Source: a virus. From it: 24,142 nucleotides of DNA. A program made the translations under genes and the position numbers. This document shows positions 8,406 to 16,700 of the stretch, one piece after another (within the stretch, counting starts at the first letter, position 1; each line of letters begins with the position of its first letter). The stretch spans positions 1 through 24,142 of the IMG/VR virus record IMGVR_UViG_3300044633_000041; one strand, 5' to 3'. The notes beneath the pieces are model-generated. The model saw only the letters and a program-made list of their open reading frames with translations, searched no databases and had not been told where the DNA came from.

Positions 8406-8666
8406 TTACCACTTAACCTTGTTAGCCCAATACGCTGCAGACATTTTGCCCTTGGCAATGTTTTTAGCGTGACGTGCCTTGAACGAAGCCTGACGCTTCG
8501 TAGGTTGTCTGTCCCCAGTAACACCCTGTTGACCAAAGCGAATAGTTTTAACCTTGTCGCCTTCCTTCGCCACAACAACGTGTGACTTAGTGGCGTGACT
8601 TGGTGTTCGCTTTGGCTTGTTAAAACCAGAAACTCCTGCTCGCTTTAGTCTAGGGTCTGATGCCAT
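8406..8666 (-). CDS. Basic conserved phage protein, 86 aa
   Basis: This is a small, strongly basic protein. It starts MASDPRLKRAGVSGFNKPKRTP, continues with SHVVVAKEGDKVKTIRFGQQGVTG and ends with ARHAKNIAKGKMSAAYWANKVKW. The combination 'GyNKPKRTp.HptKSHvVvAKegg.iKtIRFGqQG' and 'FkaRHaknIakGkmSAAYWAnkvkW' is a well-conserved signature that I recall from many unrelated phages, without a known function. The charge and the late-operon position suggest nucleic-acid or capsid binding, but that is speculation. The start lies one base after the TAA of the upstream 41-codon gene (TAAATG). There is no signal peptide or transmembrane segment. Confidence 0.8.
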   Translation of the reverse strand: MASDPRLKRAGVSGFNKPKRTPSHATKSHVVVAKEGDKVKTIRFGQQGVTGDRQPTKRQASFKARHAKNIAKGKMSAAYWANKVKW

Positions 8667-8792
8667 TTACTTTTTCTTTGCCTTCTTCTTGATAGCCTTC
8701 TTCATTGGCTTGCCAGTCTTCTTGGCTTCAGCCTTAGCCATAGCCATACCTTTTGCTGTGTAAGCGAATTCTTTCATTCCTACCTTTGGCAT
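8667..8792 (-). CDS. Tiny Lys-rich protein, 41 aa (MPKVGMKEF type)
   Basis: A 41-codon frame begins MPKVGMKEFAYTAKGMAMAK and ends in a lysine tail, MKKAIKKKAKKK. The opening 'MPkVGkkhFpYTakGmaaAk' pattern occurs, from memory, in very small phage proteins near capsid genes. Its ATG overlaps the TAA of the preceding 41-codon gene by one base, and its own TAA is followed immediately by an ATG for the 86-aa protein, so it sits in a tight translational chain. The lysine tail resembles nucleic-acid-condensing peptides or histone tails. A role in DNA condensation or as a minor head protein is inference. Confidence 0.7.
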   Translation of the reverse strand: MPKVGMKEFAYTAKGMAMAKAEAKKTGKPMKKAIKKKAKKK

Positions 8793-8917
8793 TACTTCTT
8801 CTTACCCATTTTCTTTACAGCCTTCTTGACCATCTTCTTCTTGCCCATCTTCATTTCCATCATCTTTTCTTTCTTAGATTCCATCTTCTCGCCCATCTTG
8901 TATGCCTTCTTCATCAT
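8792..8917 (-). CDS. Tiny Lys/Met-rich protein, 41 aa
   Basis: A 41-codon frame starts with ATGATG directly after the TAA of the CFGCK gene. The product begins MMKKAYKMGEKMESKKEK and ends KKAVKKMGKKK. By hand count 18 of 41 residues are Lys and 10 are Met, with a few Glu forming i/i+4 patterns, so a single amphipathic helix is likely. The C-terminal tail closely resembles that of the next gene, suggesting the two tandem 41-codon genes share ancestry or function. Because the composition is extreme, I rely on the exact stop/start coupling on both sides and the strand continuity for calling it coding. Its function is unknown. Confidence 0.65.
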   Translation of the reverse strand: MMKKAYKMGEKMESKKEKMMEMKMGKKKMVKKAVKKMGKKK

Positions 8918-9229
8918 TTACTCCACCGCTTTCATCACTTCGGCTACGGATTTCGTAACCTTGTCTGCTCTAACTCCCATTGTGCCAGCGTCGTATGCTT
9001 TGCCCAATGTTTCACTTGCTTCGATTGCTGCCTCAACCTGACCACGATGGGTACCTGCTGGTTGAATACCTTGGTTCCTAGCATCCTTGTAGAACTTCAA
9101 TCTACTTTGCCATTGCTTATCAGCAATTGGTCTGCCAGCATCCCCAGTATTTAATTCAAGAGTTGATACTTTGCATCCGAAACAACCTTCAACATATTCA
9201 GGATGCTTTGTTCTTTGATGTAAACTCAT
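8918..9229 (-). CDS. Small CFGCK-motif phage protein, 103 aa
   Basis: The 103-residue protein starts MSLHQRTKHPEYVEGCFGCKVSTLEL and continues with a helical region (QWQSRLKFYKDARNQGIQPAGTHRGQVEAAI) and a C-terminal helix. The H-x(3)-H..C-x2-C arrangement (His4, His9, Cys16, Cys19) looks like a small metal-binding knuckle. Proteins with this 'H...P..v.GCFGCK..sl' opening are, in my memory, common in actinobacteriophage structural or accessory regions and lack an assigned function; this is one reason I suspect an actinobacterial host. AGTAGGGACAA precedes the ATG, with the upstream gene's TAG inside this ribosome-binding site. A DNA-binding role is possible but not shown. Confidence 0.72.
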   Translation of the reverse strand: MSLHQRTKHPEYVEGCFGCKVSTLELNTGDAGRPIADKQWQSRLKFYKDARNQGIQPAGTHRGQVEAAIEASETLGKAYDAGTMGVRADKVTKSVAEVMKAVE

Positions 9230-9235
9230 TTGTCC

Positions 9236-9508
9236 CTACTCTGCTACAAAGTTTGCTTCTGTAACGTCAATGTCTGCAGCAATCATTGCTGCCTTAGTTG
9301 CTTCGCTGATACCAGGATGTTCGTGTCCACCTAGCCAGTACTCGTCAACTGCTTCTAGTTCATCCTGTGAGTACCAACGTCCACTGGAGTATGTGCTACC
9401 AGTACGAACAATTGTTACTCCACGATTGAGACGAAAGAAGTAGAACAAGCGATGTCCACCAGTGGGACCTTCTTCTACCACAGGTGTGGTAAATAAATAA
9501 GTTGTCAT
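9236..9508 (-). CDS. Conserved small phage protein downstream of capsid, 90 aa
   Basis: The 90-residue protein starts MTTYLFTTPVVEEGPTGGHRLFYFF, continues with RGVTIVRTGSTYSSGRWYSQDELEAVDEYWLGGHEHPGI and ends with a short alanine-rich helix. The N-terminal half reads as beta strands and the rest as an alpha/beta cap. I recall similar 'MTTYLFTtPtveEGPaG.hRLf' proteins right after capsid genes in other environmental phages, which would fit a head-associated or head-completion protein, but no function is established. AAGGAG stands five bases before the ATG, and a strong hairpin lies just upstream of that site. Confidence 0.72.
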   Translation of the reverse strand: MTTYLFTTPVVEEGPTGGHRLFYFFRLNRGVTIVRTGSTYSSGRWYSQDELEAVDEYWLGGHEHPGISEATKAAMIAADIDVTEANFVAE

Positions 9509-9531
9509 TTGTTCTCCTTAATGAACTTACT

Positions 9532-9559
9532 GATGAGGCTAGGTTTCCCTAGCCCCACC
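9532..9559 (-). other. RNA hairpin with GAAA tetraloop after the capsid gene
   Basis: The minus strand reads GGTGGGGCTAGG-GAAA-CCTAGCCTCATC. The inner seven pairs (9548-9554 with 9537-9543) are perfect, and the stem extends to 12 pairs with G.U wobbles. A GNRA loop (GAAA, 9544-9547) caps it. It begins about ten bases after the capsid stop and ends about 23 bases before the next ATG. No T tract follows, so it is not a standard intrinsic terminator. A 3' stabiliser, processing site or partial attenuator setting the capsid:downstream ratio are the likely roles. Confidence 0.7.
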
Positions 9560-9569
9560 CGTCAATCAA

Positions 9570-10523
9570 CTAAGCGATTGATGAACCAGACTCAATGCGG
9601 TATAGTGCTTCTTCACGGAAACGTGCGAAACCTAGAACGCCGTACCATCCGATTGGACGGAAGCGGTTCAACTTATCGGTAACTGGACCGATAACTGTGT
9701 GTGGCTCTTCTGCCACTGCCTCAGCAAGTGCTTGCTGTCCGCAAAGGATTGTGCGGTACACCTTTGCAGATGAAGCACCGTCTGTTGCGACGTATAGGCG
9801 TGGTGACTCTACGAAGTAGGCACCCTTGTAACGACCAACTTCTCCAGCCCAGATACGGTCTTGTGAAATTCCGTATGCGTTAGGTACTACCCAACCTGCT
9901 GCAGATGATTCAAGCATTAGGTCGTGTGCGACATCTGGGTGGATTCCAGCCCAGAACTCATTGCCACGCTTGCCTGAAGCCTTGTTAGTACGCAACTTAG
10001 CAACTGCCTTAGCGATGTTCGCTGTTGACAATGTTGCTGCTGCTGTAACTGTTGCTGTTGTTGTTGCTGTTGAACCTGAGTAGATTACGTTTGTTCCGCC
10101 GCGAAGTGCTGTCATAGCAAGTGCGTCGATTGAATCTGCCTGGTTGCGAGCCATCAAAGTTACGATGTCTGGGTCTACTGAGTTCAAAGAGAACAACTGT
10201 AGAGCACGTGTGTTTGTTGTTGCGTTACCGAACTCCTGCATTGTGATAGTCACAGATGTAGGTGTTCCGATTGTAACGCCATCAATGTCTGTTGATTCAG
10301 TCAATGCAGTTGTTGCGTTAGCAAGGTCTGCATAGCGTTGTAGGACAACAACGTTACCGTTGTTTGTTGTTGATACTGGGCGCTTGTCTGCTACGGCACG
10401 AATTAGGGGTTCGTCGCGAAGGGCAAATTCGATAAACTTATCGTATGCCTTCTGTACTAGACCTGCGCTACCTGCTGTACCGCCGAGAGACGCTGAGTCT
10501 GTCGATGTGTAGTTTGTAGCCAA
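9570..10523 (-). CDS. Major capsid protein, N4-gp56-like HK97-fold
   Basis: The 317-residue protein opens with a Ser/Thr/Gly segment and YDKFIEFALRDEPLIRAVADK (27-47). Then come VVVLQRYADLANATTALTES (58-77), the E-loop/P-domain region with MQEFGNATTNTRALQLF, DIVTLMARNQADSIDALAMTALRGGTN, and a C-terminal part ending RPIGWYGVLGFARFREEALYRIE. This order ('ry..L......L.Eg....', 'vt...yG', 'lD......l..gt', 'igw.....kr...') is typical of the N4-gp56 family of major capsid proteins. The start is a TTG at 10523, supported by a perfect Shine-Dalgarno seven bases upstream and by the ATNYTS N-terminus; no better start exists in frame. The position after the scaffold-like gene fits. It is probably the most highly expressed gene here. 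Confidence 0.88.
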   Translation of the reverse strand: MATNYTSTDSASLGGTAGSAGLVQKAYDKFIEFALRDEPLIRAVADKRPVSTTNNGNVVVLQRYADLANATTALTESTDIDGVTIGTPTSVTITMQEFGNATTNTRALQLFSLNSVDPDIVTLMARNQADSIDALAMTALRGGTNVIYSGSTATTTATVTAAATLSTANIAKAVAKLRTNKASGKRGNEFWAGIHPDVAHDLMLESSAAGWVVPNAYGISQDRIWAGEVGRYKGAYFVESPRLYVATDGASSAKVYRTILCGQQALAEAVAEEPHTVIGPVTDKLNRFRPIGWYGVLGFARFREEALYRIESGSSIA

Positions 10524-10527
10524 GTGT

Positions 10528-10536
10528 TCACCTCCT
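10528..10536 (-). promoter_or_regulatory. Perfect Shine-Dalgarno of the capsid gene
   Basis: AGGAGGTGA on the minus strand matches nine consecutive bases of the anti-Shine-Dalgarno end of 16S rRNA. AGGAGG is seven bases from the TTG start of the capsid gene. It is the strongest ribosome-binding site in the window and decides the unusual TTG start. Confidence 0.85.
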
Positions 10537-10558
10537 GGTGATTAGATACTATGAATGT

Positions 10559-11035
10559 TTAAGATTGTGAGTAGAGGATGCGGGTGAGTTCTTCGGCGGA
10601 TTGTGCTCCGTCGATTTTCATTTCCAAATCTTCGCCTCGGTCAGGTGTGATTGCACCCTGTGTGACAGCATTCTGCTTACGTAATTCGGCACGATTGCCA
10701 TCGACTTCAGGTGTTTCCTCTTGCTTGACAAACCCAAATAAGTCGCCGTTATCTTCAAGCCAGTTTGCAACTGTCTCTTCACTAACGTCTTCTAAGTCTT
10801 TGAGAATTAGTCTTGCAGCCTTAGGATTCACACCCTGTTTTTCTAGGACTTCTTTGACGGTGCGCTCACGCTGCCCCTTGGATAGTGTCTCAAGTTGCTC
10901 AGTGAGTTCCTTAATTCTTTTCTCGTCACTACGCTTTGCCTTCCGTAACTTCTTTAGTAAGTCAGTTCCGTCATTGCTTGTGTCGATATCTGTATCGAGG
11001 TCATCGTCTTCTTCATCCCAGTAGTTGTTGCTCAT
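10559..11035 (-). CDS. Probable scaffolding protein, 158 aa
   Basis: This small acidic protein lies directly upstream of the capsid gene. It has a very acidic N-terminus (WDEEDDDLDTDID, about 6-18), then a charged coiled coil (LLKKLRKAKRSDEKRIKELT, continuing to about residue 59). A helical segment VNPKAARLILKDLEDVSEE and an extended C-terminus ending ELTRILYSQS follow. Acidic, coiled-coil, helical proteins at this place are the usual capsid scaffolds; the family itself is not certain. I choose the ATG at 11035 (MSNNYW) with GGTGGACA upstream. A longer frame from 11086 lacks a ribosome-binding site and would run into the structured leader. It is followed 35 bases later by the capsid start. 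Confidence 0.72.
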   Translation of the reverse strand: MSNNYWDEEDDDLDTDIDTSNDGTDLLKKLRKAKRSDEKRIKELTEQLETLSKGQRERTVKEVLEKQGVNPKAARLILKDLEDVSEETVANWLEDNGDLFGFVKQEETPEVDGNRAELRKQNAVTQGAITPDRGEDLEMKIDGAQSAEELTRILYSQS

Positions 11036-11093
11036 AGCAACTGTCCACCCTTCTATTCGTTGTAGTTCGCAAGCCTCAGGTTCCATTCGGGGA

Positions 11094-11148
11094 AACGGTC
11101 TGGCTCTTGCTACCAGTCTTATACGCTGACGGGGCTGGTAGGTCCGTT
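11094..11148 (-). other. Possible structured leader upstream of scaffold and capsid genes
   Basis: The 128-nt gap between the 468-aa gene and the scaffold gene is the longest internal gap. On the minus strand CTACCAG (11141-11135) pairs with CTGGTAG (11116-11110) around an 18-nt loop. An outer AACGG/CCGTT pair (11148-11144 with 11098-11094) encloses it. No T tract follows and no good promoter is seen, so this may be an RNA processing or translational element separating the ejection genes from the scaffold-capsid pair. It could also be chance pairing. Confidence 0.4.
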
Positions 11149-11163
11149 CAGGATTCTATTTGT

Positions 11164-12570
11164 TTAGATTAAGCCAGCACCACGTTGCTGAGAAGCAAAT
11201 GATTTACTTCCCATCGTGCCTGACTCAGCAGAGAAGCGACCAATTTCCTTAGCCTTAAGGATGTCTTCTTCTTGTTGTGCTTTAACATTCTTCTTGAATG
11301 TAATATCTTCTGCAGTTTGTTGGGTATAGTTGATACCAGTCTCACCAGAAATCTGAGATAGGAACTTACCGCGAGGTAGAGCCTGTGCAATGTATCGAAC
11401 ACCAGCCTGTGCTCCAGCCTTAGTGATACCAAATGCAGCAAGTGATTCAGCGGAAACCTTAGATGCTTCAAGGTTTTGTGCTAGGTATGAGCCACCGATT
11501 TCAGCAGCAACAGCCTTACGCTCAAGCATTGGCAACATCTCATCAGGGTTAAGCATTGCAGCAACAATGTCTCCAGTTGCAAGACTTGGATAAAACTTTC
11601 TGAATGCTTCTTCAATATACTTATCTGACTTAAGACGGTCATAACCAATCTGTAAACGCTTGGTTACATCTACTGCATCCATTGAGTTGCCAATCAATGT
11701 GCCATACATCTTGCGGTTAGCAAGAGAACTTACATCGTAAGCATTAAAAATCTTCTCGTATTCTTTTTCTGCCTTAAGATAAAGGTCATCACTAAGGGTA
11801 GGTAAACCTTTCTTAATGAGGGCAGCATTACCAGCAAAGCGTTCTAGGTATGGTGCGTTGTAGCGTGTATCAAACTTAAGTAATGAAAGGATATCTGCGC
11901 TTGCAATCTTAGGGTAGTCAGCACGAATCTTAGCGATTGAATCTGCTACACCCTTCATATCGTAGTTCTTTAGAATGCCTTCTACGATAGAGAACGCTGG
12001 ATTCTCTAGGTTTCCACCTAATGGGTCAGTAACAGTAGTATCTACTATGCCATTCTTATAGTTCTTACCATTATATGAACCAGTAAATGGTGAACCTTTG
12101 AAGTTAAGAATTCCATTTGCAGTAGTGTAATCTGCTGGATTGTCAGTAGTTGTTGAAGTTGCTACTCCAGTTGCGCTTGCTGTTCCTGTCTTAAGACCTG
12201 AACCTGAAATAAGATTACCTTGTTGGTCATAGACATTGCCACTTGTAGTAGTACGTGTATCAGGGATTGGTGTACCAATAGGGAATACTTCCTTATAGGT
12301 TCCAACTCCACCTGCACCTGTGCGAACAAACTCAATTGTTGCTCCAGCCTTAGCACCTTCTACAGTTAACTCAGGCTTTGCCTGGTCCTTATAACCCTGG
12401 GTAATACGAGCATTCGCCTGGGCTGCGGTTTCATTACCAACACGTGCGGTGCGGTCTGTACTCTTGACACCTGCTGCTACTTGCTGTTTTGTTACAGCAT
12501 CAAGCAATGCCTTAGCATCGAGTTCATTTCCTCCACCGTCTACCTGCATAACTCCTGGTATGAACGCCAT
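11164..12570 (-). CDS. Probable internal virion/ejection protein, 468 aa
   Basis: The first 180 residues are low-complexity (Gly/Thr/Ser/Asn: TRTTTSGNVYDQQGNLISG, TGTASATGVATSTTTDN). Residues about 195-400 form a helical domain: DSIAKIRADYPKIASADIL, TRYNAPYLERFAGNAALIKKG, LPTLSDDLYLKAEKEYEKIF, YGTLIGNSMDAVDVTKRLQIG. The run 'Y..RF.gn..l...Glp.LS.d.Yl..E..Y' is one I have seen in large virion-associated proteins of environmental phages, of unknown biochemistry. The C-terminus is charged and flexible (about 415-468). There is no signal peptide or clear membrane span. GGTGA precedes the ATG. Position next to the 1825-aa and 382-aa genes suggests all three belong to one internal-core or ejection assembly. 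Function is inferred. Confidence 0.6.
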   Translation of the reverse strand: MAFIPGVMQVDGGGNELDAKALLDAVTKQQVAAGVKSTDRTARVGNETAAQANARITQGYKDQAKPELTVEGAKAGATIEFVRTGAGGVGTYKEVFPIGTPIPDTRTTTSGNVYDQQGNLISGSGLKTGTASATGVATSTTTDNPADYTTANGILNFKGSPFTGSYNGKNYKNGIVDTTVTDPLGGNLENPAFSIVEGILKNYDMKGVADSIAKIRADYPKIASADILSLLKFDTRYNAPYLERFAGNAALIKKGLPTLSDDLYLKAEKEYEKIFNAYDVSSLANRKMYGTLIGNSMDAVDVTKRLQIGYDRLKSDKYIEEAFRKFYPSLATGDIVAAMLNPDEMLPMLERKAVAAEIGGSYLAQNLEASKVSAESLAAFGITKAGAQAGVRYIAQALPRGKFLSQISGETGINYTQQTAEDITFKKNVKAQQEEDILKAKEIGRFSAESGTMGSKSFASQQRGAGLI

Positions 12571-12601
12571 TATATCACCAATCCGAATGCTTTAATTGTC
12601 A

Positions 12602-13750
12602 TTACATAATTCCAAAGTTGCGGAATACTGCCTGAGTATCATCAAGTACTGTCATCTTATAGTTGTCACTAGCAAGATACTCTGGGCTTTTATACTCTTC
12701 TAATTCAAATTGCTTGTAAGTCTTTGCTGTTCCATCAGTATTAATAATATCAGTCATATCTGCAACGTTGATATCATCTTCTGATATGCCACGAATCTTT
12801 GCGCGAGTCGTAATGTATGGCTGTAACTTGGAACGAACAGTCTGTCCTGGCTTTACGTCAAGACCTAACTTGCCCCACTGTGTCATAGCATTGTTGTTAA
12901 TCTCTTCCAGCACATTCTGATAAGCATCTTCGTCACGCAGTGATAGACCTGCTTGCTTGTAGATAGTTGTATCGCTGACTGGAATACCGTTGTCATAGTA
13001 TGCTGCTTTGATTTGACGGATACGCTTGCCGAGTAATCCGCTATCTAGTACATCAAGAGCCTTAGCATCGCCAGTAGCAGCGCCCTTAACAGCCCCAGAG
13101 ATACGCTTATTTGCTACGCCAAGGATTACATCGTTAAGTTCTAGTGATGATATGCCACCTTTAGCAGCAGATTCTTTACCCTTGAGGATAGTTTGAAAGT
13201 CTTTTAGTTCAGCATCAGTTGGCTTTTCATTGAATAGAGATAGGAACTTATCAGTTAAGATAGCCTTAGATTCAGATGCATCAGTGTATCTAATCTTAGG
13301 TGCTACTTCAGTATAGCCAGATGTCTGAAGGAAGGTTTGAACCTTCTTATCCTTCTTAGCCAGGTTGATAACATCTTGGATATTACCAAGACCTCTTTGC
13401 TCACCAACTGCAACTAACTTAAGAAGAGCATTAAAGTCTTCAGCAGTAACAGTTCCATCACCTAGTGGATTGAAGTTCTTTGGATATAGATTCAAAGCCT
13501 TCAATTGCTTCTGTAAAGCAACACGGTCCTTAGGTGGTAAGTTCTTTATGTATGATTCTTGGAAACCAACAGGGTAGATTTGAGTTGTAATAGGCTTGCC
13601 AGATGCATCTTGACCTCTTGAAACACCAGAGATTACATCACTCTTTTGTGCTGTGGTTCCACCTATTTTTGCAAGGTATTTCTGCGTTGCTGCTATTGCC
13701 TCTGCGCTGACAGCACCTGGGGTTGCTGTATTTTCCTTTTCGCCAGCCAT
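12602..13750 (-). CDS. Phage protein of unknown function, 382 aa (virion-associated by context)
   Basis: The 382-residue, mostly helical, soluble protein starts MAGEKENTATPGAVSAEAIAA. Middle segments are PVGFQESYIKNLPPKDRVALQKQL, NPLGDGTVTAEDFNALLKLV (about 94-113) and a DAELKDFQTILKGKESAAKGGI stretch. The C-terminal region is PGQTVRSKLQPYITTRAKIRG to YKMTVLDDTQAVFRNFGIM. No catalytic motif is evident and I do not recognise a family. Its ATG shares one base with the TAA of the 1825-aa gene, and 31 bases separate it from the 468-aa gene, so the three are co-translated neighbours. I place it with the presumed internal virion proteins on this ground alone; a head-completion factor is an alternative. 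Confidence 0.55.
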   Translation of the reverse strand: MAGEKENTATPGAVSAEAIAATQKYLAKIGGTTAQKSDVISGVSRGQDASGKPITTQIYPVGFQESYIKNLPPKDRVALQKQLKALNLYPKNFNPLGDGTVTAEDFNALLKLVAVGEQRGLGNIQDVINLAKKDKKVQTFLQTSGYTEVAPKIRYTDASESKAILTDKFLSLFNEKPTDAELKDFQTILKGKESAAKGGISSLELNDVILGVANKRISGAVKGAATGDAKALDVLDSGLLGKRIRQIKAAYYDNGIPVSDTTIYKQAGLSLRDEDAYQNVLEEINNNAMTQWGKLGLDVKPGQTVRSKLQPYITTRAKIRGISEDDINVADMTDIINTDGTAKTYKQFELEEYKSPEYLASDNYKMTVLDDTQAVFRNFGIM

Positions 13751-16700
13751 TAGTTACCTTCCAATTCATTAGCGAAGAATGCATAGAACATCTTCTGAAA
13801 ATCAGGATTATCTTTGACAATCCACACTGCATCTTGTGCAAGCAAGTCACGTACTGTTTGTTCATTGGCAGCGCCAGTAAACTTCTTCTTGCCTAGGCTA
13901 TCTAGTGCAGCCTGACGTATATACATATAGTCACGCAATGCTGTGATAGATGGCACATCTGCGAAGCGTTCATCTTTAATAAGATTCTCTAGTTGTGCAA
14001 CAACTCGTCCACGCTTATTAGGGTCAAACTCAACTACTGGTCCACCACCCATAGAATCCTTTAGATACTGGAGTGCTATCTTGTATTGGTCTTTATCGAG
14101 TTCTCCACCGTCAACCTTGGTCATTAGTGCATCACGGGCTGCGTAGTAGCGTTGTCCATTAACCTTCTCTAAGATTTCCTTAGGGGTTAACTTCTTCTTA
14201 GTATTGTTTACTAAGTTCCACTTGTACATTTCCTGTGACAATCCACCACCAGGCATTACATAACCCCATACATCTGTGTACTTAGATGCAACATCTGGGT
14301 TATCTACTACGAATTGGTATGAATCCCAGTTAGATGGACCATTGCCTGTGCTTGAACTAATGAGTGCAAATGCTTGTGATGGACCATATAGGTTAAGGAA
14401 GTCATACCAACCCTTATTCCAGTCACCATCATTGTTATTTAGAATCTCTTGGAAGTCGTTGTAGAGAGCCATATGTGTAGTGGCATCGCCATTCTCATCC
14501 TTGCCTAGACCCTTAGATATAAGGGCTGCTGGGGATACAAGACCTACAACACCACGCATAATTGACTGCCAACGTGAGAACATATCAGTATCTCTGACTA
14601 ACTTAGCCTGGTCTTCTGCATCATCAAGATTGTAGTTTCCACCACCTGCAAGGTATGACATAACTGGCTTGAAGTTAGAAGCATAGTTCTCTTCGATACC
14701 CATAGCGCCACCTAGAACACGGTTCCAGTTAGCAGGAAGGATTGCTGATTGCAAGCCTGAACTAAAGTCAACTCGACCAAATGGGAACAACCAGTTCTTT
14801 ACGCCTTCAGGTAGATTATCAACAAATCCTTGATTGAATGTACCAAGTAATGAGATAGGGATAGTCACACCTGGACCTACACCTGGAAGGATAGAACCTG
14901 CACCAAGTGCAAAGTTAAATGACATAGGGTTGGCAGCAAATGCCATAGGTGCTCCACCTTGGCTTACGCCAGGTGTTGCAATGTTGGCAAGTTTAGACAT
15001 CACTGTGCCAGCAAATGGCACCCAGAATAGACGCTGACCTGAATCAGGGTCATTAAAGAAGAAACCTTGCTTAGGGTCATAGATGTCTCGTGCATCTGTT
15101 ACCTGATAGATAGCAGATGACTCTGGCTTTTGTAACCATTCAAGTGTTTTAACACCCTTGTATAGTTGACCAGGGTTCTCAAGACCAATCTCTGACCACT
15201 TTCTAATGGTGTCTTCCCAAGCGTTAGCAAATGGAGCAACAAGTCGCAACTGATGGAAGATAAGACGCTTCTCTTGTGCGTTATAGAACAGACCCTTAAC
15301 CTTATTACGAGCATAAGTATCTGCATACTCGTGTGCTTCCTTTAATGTCAGTGAGCCAGTACCGTCTGAAGCCTTGAATGCGCTCCATACTGGATGCTTT
15401 GAACCAATGTTCTTACCTTGAAACATCAAAGGCTTTAGTGAGTTCTCTGCGACTCCTTCTAATGCCTTTACAGCGTCAGCATCTAGTGCTTTGGCTAATG
15501 TATTGATAGCCTCCCAGTATGCTTGACGGAACTCTGGACCAAAGGTTGAGTTTTTTTCAAACTCTGTAGCCTTCTCAAAGAACATATCTACGAAACTGCG
15601 CTTTTCTGTAGCACCTTCAATGTAAGCCTGGTTACGTGTTGGGACATTCATCTCTACATTGTCCCAGTTTCCAGCCTTACCAAATGTGTCTCGGAGAGTT
15701 TTAGCAAATTCTTCCTGCTTTGCTAGTAGTGCCTTCTTGCCAGAACGCATTGCTTTAGCATTTTGAATAGAATTTGTAGCCTCATCACCAGCACGTGGGA
15801 TTCTGTATACAACTCCAGCAACTGTTGTCTTACCAGTTGCAATCATTTCTAGCAAAGACCTATTTCCACCTGCTGCTTCGTTAACGCGAGCAAGGATTGA
15901 AATGTCTTTACCATCTTTGGCAGACTTTCCTGTGTACAAATATTGACGTAATCCGTCAGGTGAGCGTAAGAACGCTGCAACTTCATCAGATTGTGCTGAT
16001 GCAAAGTTATCTAGTGACTTTCTACCAGCGCCAGTCAAGAAATAATCAACGACTGCATCCTCACGCTTTGCTCCATTAGCAATTGCCTTAGCAACTGTAG
16101 AAGGATTATATCCAGCCACGACACGTGATACCTCATCTGAGTTAAGGATACGTAATGAATTGGCTAAGCCATCAAAGAAACGCTTATGCCCGAATGGAAC
16201 TTTACCGACACCCTTGAACTGAAGGACCTTGATAGCACGGTCATCAAATGCGCCTGTGCGATTAGCGGTCATTAGGTCAACGTATGAGTTTTTCATATTC
16301 TGACCAAGGGTTTCATCAAGAACGTCAGCGATATCATCTCCAGTAGAGAATGACTCATTGAATACTGTATGACGATATGTATCAAACTTATTAAGTGTGC
16401 GTCTTAAGACACCACCATCTTCGCGTCCAAGCCACATAGCAACTGCCATACCTGGGTTATTAAAGAATGAAATATGACCAGTACCGAATACACGAATCTG
16501 CTCTTCAGCAATGTTACGAATGATATAGGCAGGACGTACCAACTGTAGGTTCTTCCAGAAATCATTAATAGCAATATCTGCGTACTCTGTTGACTTGCCA
16601 AGAATCTTTGACTTAGATAACTTAGAAGTTAGACTTAAAATTTCTTTAGTAGGCGGTAGATAGATAGTTGAGTTCAATAGTTCAGAACCAAGGTGTGGAC

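Noticed and set aside
8753-9154. Plus-strand frame of 133 codons rich in Leu/His, seemingly with a membrane segment
   Set aside because: It is the antisense of the Lys-rich small genes; AAG codons read backwards give Leu/Phe/Ser-rich false hydrophobic protein.
10578-11024. Plus-strand Ser-rich frame opposite the scaffold gene
   Set aside because: It mirrors the Glu/Asp/Lys-rich coiled-coil coding strand; no start site context and no recognisable domain.
11036-11163. Possible tRNA gene in the gap before the scaffold gene
   Set aside because: A GGTTCCATTC-like stretch is present on the plus strand, but no acceptor and anticodon stems of proper length can be formed around it on either strand.
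11086-11163. TAGAAT and TATAAG as -10 boxes before the scaffold gene
   Set aside because: No -35 hexamer of acceptable match occurs at 16-18 bp from either.
12569-12574. Perfect TATAAT on the minus strand overlapping the start of the 468-aa gene
   Set aside because: The only -35-like hexamer (ATGACA) is 22 bases away and the box overlaps the start codon, so a promoter for that gene is unlikely; the match is explained by the GATATAATGG start context.
13412-13471. EF-hand-like segment NPLGDGTVTAEDF in the 382-aa protein
   Set aside because: The loop lacks several of the acidic ligands of a canonical EF-hand and there is no second copy, so calcium binding is not supported.
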